Origin: Paenibacillus sp. KS-LC4
GTDB lineage: Bacteria; Bacillota; Bacilli; Paenibacillales; Paenibacillaceae
Assembly (NCBI RefSeq): GCF_036894955.1
Contig: NZ_CP145905.1
Span: 6,161,001 to 6,225,000 of the forward strand
Length of the DNA stretch: 64,000 nucleotides
Direction: 5' to 3'
A program made the translations under genes and the position numbers. Below the pieces are notes generated by a model. It did not search any database and was not told where the DNA came from. It was given only the letters and a program-made list of their open reading frames with translations. Position 1 is the stretch's first letter. Each line of letters opens with the position of its first letter. Positions 55,274 to 63,859 of the stretch are shown piece by piece.

Positions 55274-55627
55274 ATGCAACAAATCAATCAACCTGATCAA
55301 TCCTCAACTGGGCTCGATCCTAAGGTCGCGGCGCTGCTTTGTTATGTTCTGGGCTTTATCAGCGGCATCATTTTTCTTGTCTTGGAGAAAAATAGCCGCT
55401 ATGTGAAGTTCCATGCGATGCAATCCATTATTACATTCGGCGGATTGCTAGTAGTCTCAATGATAGTGAACATTATCCCCGTTATTGGCACGCTGATTGG
55501 CGCTTTGCTCAGTATTCTTGGATTCGTCCTTTGGATCTTCCTCATGCTGCAAGCTTACCAAGGCAAGCCATTCAAGCTGCCTTACGTAGGCGACATTGCT
55601 GAGAAGCAAGCTAACCAATTCAAGTAA
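55274..55627 (+). CDS. DUF4870 membrane protein
   Basis: The 117-residue protein has three hydrophobic segments (about 19-37, 52-73, 75-97) and the family patterns LCYVLGFISGIIFLVLEK and VKFHAMQSI. DUF4870/Tic20-like proteins are of unknown function. AAAGGATG precedes the ATG. It is divergent from the LCP gene and shares a two-way terminator with DUF1836. Confidence 0.88.
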   Translation: MQQINQPDQSSTGLDPKVAALLCYVLGFISGIIFLVLEKNSRYVKFHAMQSIITFGGLLVVSMIVNIIPVIGTLIGALLSILGFVLWIFLMLQAYQGKPFKLPYVGDIAEKQANQFK

Positions 55628-55633
55628 ATTTGA

Positions 55634-55675
55634 TAAAAATAAGGCTCCCATCCGCTTAAGGATAGGAGCCTTATT
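55634..55675. terminator. Bidirectional terminator between DUF4870 and DUF1836 genes
   Basis: AAGGCTCC-ATCC-GCTTAA-GGAT-GGAGCCTT with T-rich flanks on both strands, strongest on the minus strand (ATTTTTATC). Confidence 0.85.
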
Positions 55676-55692
55676 GCTTCCCTGCCGCCTTG

Positions 55693-56460
55693 TTACCGAT
55701 GCAGAAACAAAGTCGCATTCAAATAACGACGGGCAAGCGAGTGGAAATACGCCGTCTGAATCGAGATCGCCGCAATGAACAATATATTGCGCAGCGCCTC
55801 CGATTGGTCGTTCGTTAAATCCGGCAGCTTGCGGGCAAAGCGGTCCGCCGAAGCTTTAATCGCATTTTCCGTTAATGCGTCCTGCTTGCTGCCGCCCTTT
55901 ACATGGCCGAATGTATCCAGCAACTGGTCATTGTTTGCATCAAGCTCTTCAAACATGGCCGAGTAAGATGCATACAGCTCAAGCGGTCCAATGAGATCGG
56001 CCGATTCATCCTCCGGTTTAATGAATAAAATTTCAAGCAGCTTGCGGATCGACTCAAAATCGAGATTCGACTTCAAATCATCAATGACGAACAAAAGCGC
56101 CGCTTGATTCAGTGAATATTTTTTACCCATTTTTGGACAATCGAAATAAGCCTTAAAATCGCGCTTCACCCAATTCTGCATAGAGGTAATAGACATGTTG
56201 GAATACTCCACCATATGGCCGAGTGTAGCGATTTCCTGCAGTGAGAAGCCTCTCACCTCATTGCCTTTTATCATCTTCTCCAGAATGGGGGGAAGGGCCG
56301 TGGATAAGAAGGCGGGTAGTGTTGCTCCGGCTTCCCATGCATCGCGGTGCGTCTTCTTCCAAGCATCCTGCAGCACCTGCAAGGGACGATGTCCATCCTG
56401 TCCATCCAGTGCCATCAGCAGGCAAGCCATTTCTTTTCGAGTAAGCGTGAAAGACTCCAT
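55693..56460 (-). CDS. DUF1836 domain protein, probable DNA-binding regulator
   Basis: The 255-residue protein has the DUF1836 core: LQEIATLGHMVEYSNMSITS, MQNWVKRDFKAYFDCPKMGK, and LLFVIDDLKSNLDFESIRKL. The first part resembles a MerR-like winged helix; a DNA-binding role is widely assumed but not proven. AGGAGG precedes the ATG. The intergenic region to the divergent transporter has two AGTTC-N4-GAACT inverted repeats that could be its operators. Confidence 0.85.
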   Translation of the reverse strand: MESFTLTRKEMACLLMALDGQDGHRPLQVLQDAWKKTHRDAWEAGATLPAFLSTALPPILEKMIKGNEVRGFSLQEIATLGHMVEYSNMSITSMQNWVKRDFKAYFDCPKMGKKYSLNQAALLFVIDDLKSNLDFESIRKLLEILFIKPEDESADLIGPLELYASYSAMFEELDANNDQLLDTFGHVKGGSKQDALTENAIKASADRFARKLPDLTNDQSEALRNILFIAAISIQTAYFHSLARRYLNATLFLHR

Positions 56461-56493
56461 ATCGCTTTCCTCCTACTTGTACTGAACCATTTC

Positions 56494-56509
56494 AAGTTCG
56501 AATGAACTT
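56494..56509. promoter_or_regulatory. Inverted repeat AAGTTC-GAAT-GAACTT (site 1)
   Basis: A perfect 6-base-arm repeat 34 bases before the DUF1836 start. It shares its arms with site 2 at 56655. Confidence 0.55.
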
Positions 56510-56625
56510 ATCATACGCCCGCGATAAAGGAATGTAAAGATGAGATAATAGCCAATAATATCAACATTTTTCGCATTTTCGCCTGTAATTTGCCTCATAT
56601 GGTCTGCTAACAACGAATGGCGAGA

Positions 56626-56655
56626 TTGCATATTGACCCTTGAGTTCGGTATATT
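56626..56655 (+). promoter_or_regulatory. Promoter of the CNNM/CBS transporter gene
   Basis: TTGCAT, 18 bases, TATATT, about 50 bases before the ATG. Confidence 0.6.
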
Positions 56656-56670
56656 AGTTCATAAGAACTT
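56655..56670. promoter_or_regulatory. Inverted repeat AGTTC-ATAA-GAACT (site 2)
   Basis: It abuts the -10 box of the transporter promoter, where a bound repressor would block transcription. Confidence 0.55.
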
Positions 56671-56704
56671 AAAATTCATTTAAAAAGGATTGTGAAAAGT
56701 AGAC

Positions 56705-58030
56705 ATGGGTATAGGACTTAATCTGTTATTGATTGCATTATTAATTGTGATGACTGCCTTTTTCGTGGCAACGGAATTTGCTGTTATCAGGCTACGGGCA
56801 AGCCGGGTCGATCAATTAGTGCTTGAAGGCAAGAAAAACGCTCTTGCCGTACAACAGGTTACAAGCAATTTGGATGGTTATCTGTCGGCCTGTCAGCTTG
56901 GTATTACCATTACAGCTCTCGGGTTAGGTTGGCTGGGTGAACCGACAGTGGAGAAAATCCTGTTCCCTCTTTTTCAACAGCTTAGTATAAACAGTGAAGT
57001 TAGTCACGTACTGTCCTTTATTATCGCTTTCGCTTCCGTTACTTTCCTGCACGTTGTAATTGGTGAGCTAGCTCCGAAGACTTGGGCGATTCAAAAAGCA
57101 GAATTTATCAGCTTTGCTGTAGCGAAGCCCATCATTTTGTTCCACAAGATTATGTATCCGTTTATCTGGGTACTCAACGGCTCCGCTAATGCGCTTGTGC
57201 GCATGTTCGGTCTTAAGGCTGTGAAAGAACACGAAGATGCTCATAGCGAAGAAGAAATTCAGATTATTCTGAACGACAGCTACCAGAGCGGCAAAATCAA
57301 CAACACGGAATATGGCTACGTGAGCCGCATTTTCGCTTTTGACGAAATGCTCGCGAAGGAAATCATGGTGCCACGCACCGATATGATTTGCCTTTACTCC
57401 AACAATTCGTTAGTTGAAAACATGGAAATTATTCATAAAGAACAATATACACGCTTTCCTGTCGCTCAAGACAGCAAAGACAACATTATCGGCATGATTA
57501 ATACGAAGCAGATGTTTTTGCAATTCCATCAAAATAAAGAGTTTGATTTTAAAAAGCTGATCCATCCTGTACTTACGGTTTCCGAAGTGCTTCCTGTCAA
57601 AACGCTGCTTAAGCGCATGCAGCAGGAGCAAGTGCATATTGCCATTTTGATGGATGAATACGGCGGGACATCCGGCCTCGTTACGATTGAGGATATATTG
57701 GAGGAGATCGTTGGCGAAATTCGTGATGAATTTGATGCTGACGAGCGCAAGGATATTGAGAAGCTGGATGACAACTCCTACCTGCTTGACGGCAAAGTAT
57801 CACTCGACGAACTAAGCGAGCTGACAGGCATCAACCTTGAGCATGAGGAAGTCGATACGGTAGGCGGCTGGCTGTACAGCGAGATTCAAGATCCGCGCAT
57901 TGGCAAGGAGCTCCATCACCTCAATATGCGCTTTATTATTCGCGAGATTGGCAAGCATAGAATTAAGAAGGTCGAACTGATTATCGAAGCCGATGATATA
58001 GATGCACAACAGGTTGTAACAACCGCATAA
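56705..58030 (+). CDS. Hemolysin-family CNNM/CorC transporter (DUF21, CBS pair, CorC_HlyC)
   Basis: The 441-residue protein has a DUF21/CNNM membrane domain (about 1-190), two CBS motifs (about 215-335; VPRTDMICLY, LMDEYGGTSGLVTIEDILEE) and a C-terminal CorC/HlyC domain (about 350-430). Relatives export or exchange magnesium or cobalt; the name hemolysin is historical. It is divergent from the DUF1836 gene and ends at a strong terminator. Confidence 0.93.
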   Translation: MGIGLNLLLIALLIVMTAFFVATEFAVIRLRASRVDQLVLEGKKNALAVQQVTSNLDGYLSACQLGITITALGLGWLGEPTVEKILFPLFQQLSINSEVSHVLSFIIAFASVTFLHVVIGELAPKTWAIQKAEFISFAVAKPIILFHKIMYPFIWVLNGSANALVRMFGLKAVKEHEDAHSEEEIQIILNDSYQSGKINNTEYGYVSRIFAFDEMLAKEIMVPRTDMICLYSNNSLVENMEIIHKEQYTRFPVAQDSKDNIIGMINTKQMFLQFHQNKEFDFKKLIHPVLTVSEVLPVKTLLKRMQQEQVHIAILMDEYGGTSGLVTIEDILEEIVGEIRDEFDADERKDIEKLDDNSYLLDGKVSLDELSELTGINLEHEEVDTVGGWLYSEIQDPRIGKELHHLNMRFIIREIGKHRIKKVELIIEADDIDAQQVVTTA

Positions 58031-58043
58031 GATTTATAAGTTA

Positions 58044-58090
58044 AAATCGGGGCGCTTCTCTTAACAATAGAGAGCTGCCCCGATTTATTT
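58044..58090 (+). terminator. Terminator of the CNNM/CBS gene
   Basis: AATCGGGGC-TCTCT-TAACAAT-AGAGA-GCCCCGATT followed by TATTTG. Confidence 0.85.
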
Positions 58091-58121
58091 GTAATTCCCT
58101 ACATGCTCCGTCGTCTTAGAC

Positions 58122-58208
58122 TTAGTTTGCCGCATGCTCCCGCTTGAACAGCTGCTTCATCAGCGGCGGCGTAACCAGAATTGTCACCGTAATGACGATT
58201 ACGACGGG
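58122..58208 (-). pseudogene. C-terminal remnant of a cation/proton antiporter-like gene
   Basis: A minus-strand frame reads VVIVITVTILVTPPLMKQLF then KREHAAN and a stop, typical of the last membrane helix and tail of Kef/CPA-type antiporters. Nothing upstream continues the frame, so most of the gene is gone. Confidence 0.5.
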
Positions 58209-58255
58209 GAACCTATGGTCTATCAACTTCGGTATTCACTTCTGTATCTTCTGTA

Positions 58256-58600
58256 TTAGCTCCCCATCAAGCTTTCGCGTACTGCCTTTGGAAGCGACTT
58301 AACAACCAGCTCATAGGAGTGGGTGATCATGCTCTCGACCTCTTCCTGCTCCAAGCTGCCGTCCAGCAGCACTGTATTCCAGTGCTTCTTGTTCAAATGA
58401 TAGCCGGGAATGACCGCCGCATGCTGCTCGCGTAAATTTTCTGCAATGACCGGGTCGCATTTCAAAGATATCGACTTGCGGTCGTCTGAAATCAGAGCAA
58501 ACATCTTTCCCTCTACCTTCATAACAAGTGCTTCCGGCCCAAAAGGATAATCTTCGAACGCACCCTTCTTGCCCAAGCAATATTCAACATAATGTTCCAT
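58256..58600 (-). CDS. MmcQ/YjbR family protein
   Basis: The 114-residue protein matches the YjbR fold: FEDYPFGPEALVMKVEGKMFA, SLKCDPVIAENLRE, GYHLNKKHWNTVLLDG. It is related in fold to CyaY-like proteins with possible DNA or protein binding. AGGGG precedes the ATG. It stands alone. Confidence 0.9.
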   Translation of the reverse strand: MEHYVEYCLGKKGAFEDYPFGPEALVMKVEGKMFALISDDRKSISLKCDPVIAENLREQHAAVIPGYHLNKKHWNTVLLDGSLEQEEVESMITHSYELVVKSLPKAVRESLMGS

Positions 58601-58641
58601 GGTCGTTGTCCCCTTTCTTCCTATCGTACCATCTTCCGTTC

Positions 58642-58692
58642 AAAAAAATAAAGCTCCCGCCTAAACAGCTGCTGCCGTTTAAACGAGAACTT
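58642..58692 (-). terminator. Terminator of the yjlC-ndh operon
   Basis: Minus strand AAGTTCTCG...GCAGCAGCTG...CGGGAGCTT with TTATTTTTTT after it. Confidence 0.8.
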
Positions 58693-58714
58693 ATTATGGT
58701 TATTTATAAATAAA

Positions 58715-59893
58715 TTAGTAAACGAGCGAGAACAAGCCGTTAACATGCGACAAGTAACGAACGTTACTTGCTTCCTTCATTAGGGAAGCGGCAGTGCCTC
58801 TCAGACGAAGCTGGCTTGCGCCGATTGTTCCGATTGCATCTTTGCGGCCAAGGCTCGCAAGAACGCCGGAGTTAACGAATGTAAACGATTTTTGCGGCAA
58901 GCCTTTGGATTGTGCGAACAGATTGTAGCCGATTGCTTCGCCCATTTGCCATGCGATTTGTGCGCTTGGCGGATATGGACGGCCATCTGGGCTAAATACA
59001 ACTGCATTGTCGCCAGCCAGATAAACGTCAGGGTGCGAAGTCGATTGCAGGAACTCATTAACTGTCGCGCGGCCACGGTTCACTTCAATACCGCAGTTTG
59101 CTACGACAGGGTTGCCTGTAACGCCGCCAGTCCATACGAATGTGTTAGCCACAAGCGTTTGACCGTCCTTCAAAATAACTTCATTGCCTTTTACTTCAGT
59201 AACCGCAATACCCATCAGCAGTTGAACGCCGCGTTTCTCAAGGCTTGCTTTCGCACGGTCAACAAGCTCCGTAGGGAATCCAGCAAGGATTGACGGGCCT
59301 GCTTCAACGTTATATACCGATACTTCGCTGATGTTTACGCCGTTTTGCTCACACCACTTTGGCAGCATGTCGGCAATTTCACCGATCAGCTCAATACCAG
59401 TCAGGCCGCCGCCGCCAACAACGATCGTTGCGTCAGCTTTGTTTTTCGATTTTGCATACGCAGCAAGGCGCTCTTGAATGTGCGCGCTCACGCGGTTAGC
59501 TTCCTCAACCGATTTCAGCGTCAGGCTGTTCTCTTCAAGGCCTGGAATGCCGAAAAATGCCGTTTCGCCGCCAAGAGCGATAACAAGCGTATCATAGGAA
59601 GTTTTTGCACCGCTCGAAAGATGAACTTGCTTCTGATCCGGATCAATTTTGTCGACAGTGTCGATAACCAAATTGATGGATTTATCTTTGAACAGCTTTG
59701 TCAGCGGCAGGGCAACGTTGTTCTCATGAACGCCGCCAACAGCCAGACGATGCAATTCGGTTACGATTTGGTGAGATGGAATACGGTTAACAACGGTAAT
59801 GCTTGCTTCCTCGGGGGATAAATGTTTGCGAGTTGTAAGTGCGCTCAGCAAACCGCCATATCCGCCACCCAAAATCAAAATATGCTTAGACAT
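58715..59893 (-). CDS. ndh: Type II NADH dehydrogenase
   Basis: The 392-residue flavoprotein has an FAD site (ILGGGYGGLLSAL, residues 6-18), an NADH site (VVGGGGLTGIELIGE, about 157-171) and the second FAD motif VYLAGDNAV. It oxidises NADH and passes electrons to quinone without pumping protons. It follows the DUF1641 gene, as in the yjlC-ndh operon of Bacillus, which is repressed by Rex; a palindromic Rex-like site lies upstream. Confidence 0.93.
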   Translation of the reverse strand: MSKHILILGGGYGGLLSALTTRKHLSPEEASITVVNRIPSHQIVTELHRLAVGGVHENNVALPLTKLFKDKSINLVIDTVDKIDPDQKQVHLSSGAKTSYDTLVIALGGETAFFGIPGLEENSLTLKSVEEANRVSAHIQERLAAYAKSKNKADATIVVGGGGLTGIELIGEIADMLPKWCEQNGVNISEVSVYNVEAGPSILAGFPTELVDRAKASLEKRGVQLLMGIAVTEVKGNEVILKDGQTLVANTFVWTGGVTGNPVVANCGIEVNRGRATVNEFLQSTSHPDVYLAGDNAVVFSPDGRPYPPSAQIAWQMGEAIGYNLFAQSKGLPQKSFTFVNSGVLASLGRKDAIGTIGASQLRLRGTAASLMKEASNVRYLSHVNGLFSLVY

Positions 59894-59924
59894 ACTGTTC
59901 CTCCGTTCTCATTCTGATCCGATC

Positions 59925-60353
59925 TTAACGTTGTTTGTTGCGCTCAGCCAATACATCTAGGAACGATTGCGCGAAACGCAATGTTTGTTGAACCTGAGGA
60001 TCCTTCAGCATTTTGAGAATGCCGAACAGACCAATTGTCGTAGGCTCTGCTTGTGCACGATCATTTGCTTCTACAGCAGCCGATGCAATGCCCTTAGCCT
60101 TGTCCGTAATCGGCTTAACGAATTCCTCAATACCATGCTTCATGTCGCCCATAAGCACTTGGTCATTCGCCACAGTTGTTGCTACATCATAAGCTTTGGT
60201 CATCAAAGTAACCATTTCAGCAAGCTTAGGCAAGCTTTCTACCAGCTGATTCAGCGAGCTTTGGATTTCCGGTTTAAGCAATTGCTCCAGAACGTCCAGT
60301 TCACTACGTACAGATCCCGTCTGTACTTCTTGCTCTGTTAATGTTTCCGACAT
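59925..60353 (-). CDS. yjlC: DUF1641 protein (YjlC-like)
   Basis: The 142-residue helical protein ends with the DUF1641 signature FGILKMLKDPQVQQTLRFAQ. DUF1641 genes commonly sit before ndh or formate/sulfide oxidoreductase genes; the function is unknown. GGGAGG precedes the ATG. It is the first gene of the operon with ndh, 31 bases apart. Confidence 0.88.
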   Translation of the reverse strand: MSETLTEQEVQTGSVRSELDVLEQLLKPEIQSSLNQLVESLPKLAEMVTLMTKAYDVATTVANDQVLMGDMKHGIEEFVKPITDKAKGIASAAVEANDRAQAEPTTIGLFGILKMLKDPQVQQTLRFAQSFLDVLAERNKQR

Positions 60354-60439
60354 ACGAAAAATGCCTCCCTTGCGTTGTTTGTTGCATGATTAGTTAAACG
60401 CCGTTACAACGGCAAGCCTCCTCTGAAAAAAGCCTGAAT

Positions 60440-60457
60440 TTGTGAAATGTTTCACAA
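60440..60457. promoter_or_regulatory. Rex operator-like palindrome
   Basis: TTGTGAAATGTTTCACAA is a perfect 18-base palindrome except the two central bases, matching the Rex consensus TTGTGAA-N4-TTCACAA, 87 bases before yjlC. Confidence 0.75.
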
Positions 60458-60556
60458 TAAGGGTGCATAATTAGAGGGACTTGACCACACTCATGTTCAT
60501 TTTATTCCTTTACGACAAAAACTGCAATTACAACTTTTAGATCCTTTATTATATTT

Positions 60557-60587
60557 TAATAAAAGGACTGCTTCTGCGAGCAGTCCT
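60557..60587 (-). terminator. Terminator of the AI-2E family permease gene
   Basis: Minus strand AGGACTGCT-CGCAG-AGCAGTCCT followed by TTTATT. Confidence 0.85.
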
Positions 60588-60606
60588 CCGTTTTATAATG
60601 CTTATA

Positions 60607-61773
60607 TTATAGCTTAAAATCATTATCCGCATTCACTTCCTCTGCCGCATAAAGCGGGGAACGCGCCTGTAGCCAATGGAAAAAATTCGTTGCGATAACC
60701 TTCAGCACTGCATAGCCTGGAACGGCTAAAATAATGCCCGCCACGCCAAACAAATTTCCCGCAGTTAAAATGACGAAAATAATCGTAATGGGATGAATCT
60801 TCATGCTTTTTCCCATAATTTGCGGAGAAATAAACTTTCCTTCAATCAGCTGGACAATCGTCCAGATCACAATCATTTTAAGCAGCATAACAGGTGAGGT
60901 TACCATCGCTACAATGAGCGCCGGCGTAATCGCGATAGCTGGCCCCAAATACGGAATAATGGCAGTACAAGCAGCGATCAACGCTAGCACCAGCGAGTAC
61001 TCAAGTCCAATAATCAAATAACCGATATACAGCAGCAGGCCAATACAGAAGCTCACAATAATCTGCCCTCTTATATAGCTGCTGATTTGGCCGTTCATTT
61101 CGCCCATAATGCGCTTCGTGTGCACTCTCATGTTCGTTGGCAGTATCGCAGCAATATAATTCGGCAGCTTCTTGCCATCCTTCAATAAGTAGAACAGAAT
61201 AAACGGCAGCGTAATGACCGCAAGCACAACATCTTTAAGTGCCCCTACGAATGAACCTACACTTTGCCATACGCCATTTAACAGCTCCGTTCCCCGCTTC
61301 GTAATATTGCCGCTCAAATCTGACGGATTTATATTAAGCCACCGCCCAATTTCCCGCAGGTCGCCGCTGTGCATCAGCTCATCAAATTTCGTTCGCAGCT
61401 GATCCGCATAGCCGGGCAAATTTTCGACCAGACTTACGACCTGTGTGCTGACAATGGGAATAACCACCGTCAGCAATATCGTCAGCAAGCCCAAAATGAC
61501 TGCAAAAATTACAAAAATAGAGTAAATGCGCGGAGCCTTCTTCGTCTCCAAATAGTCAACAATCGGATTTAGCAAATAATAAGCCACACCAGCTAAAATT
61601 ATCGGCAGCAGAACCGTCTTGAACAATACAGTGAGCGGTGTGAACACGTAGGAGATTTTGCTCATAACGAAAATATTCAAGCTTACCAGGAGCAGCACGA
61701 TTAGAAATATAACAAATTTATTATTTAAAACAAATTGTACAAACCGCTCTGTTCCTGTTTTAAAATGGTTCAT
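60607..61773 (-). CDS. AI-2E family (PerM-like) membrane transporter
   Basis: The 388-residue protein has about eight membrane spans with a large loop in the middle, and the family segments FILFYLLKDGKKLP, GPAIAITPALIVA and GKSMKIHPITIIFVILTAG. Members export signals or ions (AI-2 in E. coli TqsA, sodium or others elsewhere); the substrate is unknown. It begins 31 bases after the YvgK-like regulator gene, so the two may be co-transcribed. Confidence 0.9.
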   Translation of the reverse strand: MNHFKTGTERFVQFVLNNKFVIFLIVLLLVSLNIFVMSKISYVFTPLTVLFKTVLLPIILAGVAYYLLNPIVDYLETKKAPRIYSIFVIFAVILGLLTILLTVVIPIVSTQVVSLVENLPGYADQLRTKFDELMHSGDLREIGRWLNINPSDLSGNITKRGTELLNGVWQSVGSFVGALKDVVLAVITLPFILFYLLKDGKKLPNYIAAILPTNMRVHTKRIMGEMNGQISSYIRGQIIVSFCIGLLLYIGYLIIGLEYSLVLALIAACTAIIPYLGPAIAITPALIVAMVTSPVMLLKMIVIWTIVQLIEGKFISPQIMGKSMKIHPITIIFVILTAGNLFGVAGIILAVPGYAVLKVIATNFFHWLQARSPLYAAEEVNADNDFKL

Positions 61774-61804
61774 CCGCTGTTCCTTCTTCCTGCTTTTGAT
61801 ATTC

Positions 61805-62797
61805 TCAGCTTTCCGCCGTAATTTCCCCGGTACGGGTCAAATCATACCCCTCGATAGCTCCCAGCTCCTGCTTGAAGGCTTGCGACCTTAAAATACGAAT
61901 GACCGCATCAATAAAAACTTGATTGTCCGGCTTCTTCAACATAACCAAGTCATATTGCTCCTTAACAAGCGGAATATAGGCAACGCCGGAAACGTTCGCT
62001 GCGGCCCTCTCCGTTCCAATACCCACATCAGCCTCTCCTGACGCAACCTGCGCAGCTACTCCAAGATGATTCGACTGCTCTTGGTCATAGCCCATTATGG
62101 AAGTTGCTGGAATTTGGTGCAGCCTCAGCTGCTCATCGAGCAGCACGCGTGCGCCGGCACCGCGCTCGCGGTTGATGAGGCGCAGTCCCGGCTTCGCCAA
62201 ATCGGCCCAGCTTGCCAGCTTAAGCGGATTTCCCTTCTGCACGAATAAGCCCGAACTTCTAGTCAGCAAATGCACAACGATATAAGGTGCTCCAATCAAT
62301 AGTTTACGAATATAGGGAACGTTATATTCCCCTGTATCGCCATCCAGCAGATGTGTGCTGACAATATCAGATTCCCCTCTATACATGGATACGAGGCTAT
62401 CCATACTGCCGACGTAGGAGCGCAGCGGACGCAGCCCCAAGCCCTCTCGCTCGATATGCTTGGCTAGAATATCTAGGCTCATATCTTGTCCGGTAATGAC
62501 GATGGAACGTCCCCGGCCAGCGGCAGCTGAAGTGGAGCCTCTGTCCGATAAATTCTGTGTGTACGCGAATGGAGTACCTTGATGCTGGGGAGCCGCTGGC
62601 TTGCTGGCAGGCGTATTAGACTGAAGGCCTTTGGCCCGCAGCTTGTATGCTTCCAGATCGGAAGCATCAATTCGCATCTGCTTCCCTACCCGGTAGGATG
62701 GCAGCTCTCCTTTTTTAATTAAATCGTAAACCGTCAGTTTGGAAATTTTTAATAGCTTGGCGATTTCTTCCGTTGTATATGAGATGTCAGCGGACAT
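61805..62797 (-). CDS. YvgK-like regulator: excisionase-type HTH plus molybdate-binding-protein-like domain
   Basis: The 330-residue protein begins with a MerR/Xis-type helix-turn-helix (SYTTEEIAKLLKISKLTVYD, residues 6-25). After a Pro/Ala linker a periplasmic-binding-protein-like domain (about 95-330) follows. It is divergent from modA-modB, as yvgK is beside yvgL/yvgM in Bacillus, so it probably senses molybdate and controls modAB. AAGGAG precedes the ATG. Confidence 0.88.
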   Translation of the reverse strand: MSADISYTTEEIAKLLKISKLTVYDLIKKGELPSYRVGKQMRIDASDLEAYKLRAKGLQSNTPASKPAAPQHQGTPFAYTQNLSDRGSTSAAAGRGRSIVITGQDMSLDILAKHIEREGLGLRPLRSYVGSMDSLVSMYRGESDIVSTHLLDGDTGEYNVPYIRKLLIGAPYIVVHLLTRSSGLFVQKGNPLKLASWADLAKPGLRLINRERGAGARVLLDEQLRLHQIPATSIMGYDQEQSNHLGVAAQVASGEADVGIGTERAAANVSGVAYIPLVKEQYDLVMLKKPDNQVFIDAVIRILRSQAFKQELGAIEGYDLTRTGEITAES

Positions 62798-62901
62798 ATT
62801 GGATCTCCTTAACCTCGCTCAGCCTAGATTGCGGGCAAAATTTGGACGTTATTTTTACATCCTTAATTGTAACATAATATATTTCAAACATCCCATCTCC
62901 C

Positions 62902-62931
62902 TTTACAGTACAATTGCGACCAGTCTATAAT
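62902..62931 (+). promoter_or_regulatory. Promoter of modA-modB
   Basis: TTTACA, 18 bases, TATAAT (exact -10), about 50 bases before modA. Confidence 0.75.
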
Positions 62932-62936
62932 GATGT

Positions 62937-62956
62937 TTAGATATAATTAGATATAA
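62937..62956 (+). promoter_or_regulatory. Tandem TTAGATATAA direct repeat, candidate operator
   Basis: Two exact 10-base copies start 5 bases after the -10 box, where a bound regulator would block transcription. The divergent YvgK-like protein is the likely binder (inference). Confidence 0.45.
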
Positions 62957-62980
62957 TAAACTATATTTGGAGGAGAGTTT

Positions 62981-63859
62981 ATGTTTACATATTTCAAAAA
63001 ACCAGCTGTACTGTTTTTCATGTTGGCTGTGCTGCTAGTATGTGCGGCATGTGGCGCGAGCAATACCGGAATGGCTGCAACGGATACCAGCACAAGCAGT
63101 CCTAACGCTGCTGTTGTACAATCGGCATCGCCGCAAGCCGGTGAAGCTGCCGCACCCGCCGAAAACGTAGCACTAACCATTTCCGCCGCTGCCAGCTTGA
63201 CGGATGCGCTGCAAGAAATTAAGCAAGCTTATGAAGCTGCAAATCCTTCCGTTTCCTTGAACTTTAACTTCGGCGCCTCTGGCGCGTTGCAGCAGCAAAT
63301 TGAGCAGGGTGCTCCAGCGGACCTGTTCCTTTCGGCTTCTTCCAAAAACCTGAAAGCGCTCGTTGAAGGCGGCTTTATCGCAGAGGATCAGCAAAAGAAG
63401 CTGCTAGCCAATGAGCTCGTTATTATAACGGGAGCTGACAGCAAAGTTAAATTAGCAGCTATAGCTGATCTCAGCCAAGATACCCTTGGCAAAATCGCAA
63501 TTGGTATTCCAGAAAGCGTTCCTGCCGGCAACTATGCAATGGAAGCTTTGACTAACGCTGAGCTGTGGGACAGCCTGCAATCCAAGCTAGTCCAAGCGAA
63601 AGACGTGCGCCAAGTGCTGCAATATGTAGAAACAGGTAATGTAGACGCTGGTTTCGTCTATCGTACAGATGCTTTGACCTCCGATAAAGTCATAATCGCC
63701 GCTGCCGTTGATCCAACAGCCTATACGCCCATTGTATATCCAATCGGTATTGTGAAAGACACGAAGCATCAAAGCGCAGCAGAAGCTTTTTATGCTTACC
63801 TGCAAACAGCCGATGCGATGAACGTATTTACTAAATACGGCTTCTCCGCAGCTCAATGA
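62981..63859 (+). CDS. modA: Molybdate ABC transporter substrate-binding lipoprotein
   Basis: The 292-residue lipoprotein has a lipobox with Cys24 (LVCAAC), a Ser/Thr/Ala linker to about 62, then the ModA domain beginning ISAAASLTDALQEI and with FNFGASGALQQQIEQGAPAD and GIPESVPAGNYAMEAL, the oxyanion-binding segments. It captures molybdate or tungstate outside the membrane for ModB. GGAGGAG precedes the ATG. Its stop overlaps modB. Confidence 0.95.
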   Translation: MFTYFKKPAVLFFMLAVLLVCAACGASNTGMAATDTSTSSPNAAVVQSASPQAGEAAAPAENVALTISAAASLTDALQEIKQAYEAANPSVSLNFNFGASGALQQQIEQGAPADLFLSASSKNLKALVEGGFIAEDQQKKLLANELVIITGADSKVKLAAIADLSQDTLGKIAIGIPESVPAGNYAMEALTNAELWDSLQSKLVQAKDVRQVLQYVETGNVDAGFVYRTDALTSDKVIIAAAVDPTAYTPIVYPIGIVKDTKHQSAAEAFYAYLQTADAMNVFTKYGFSAAQ

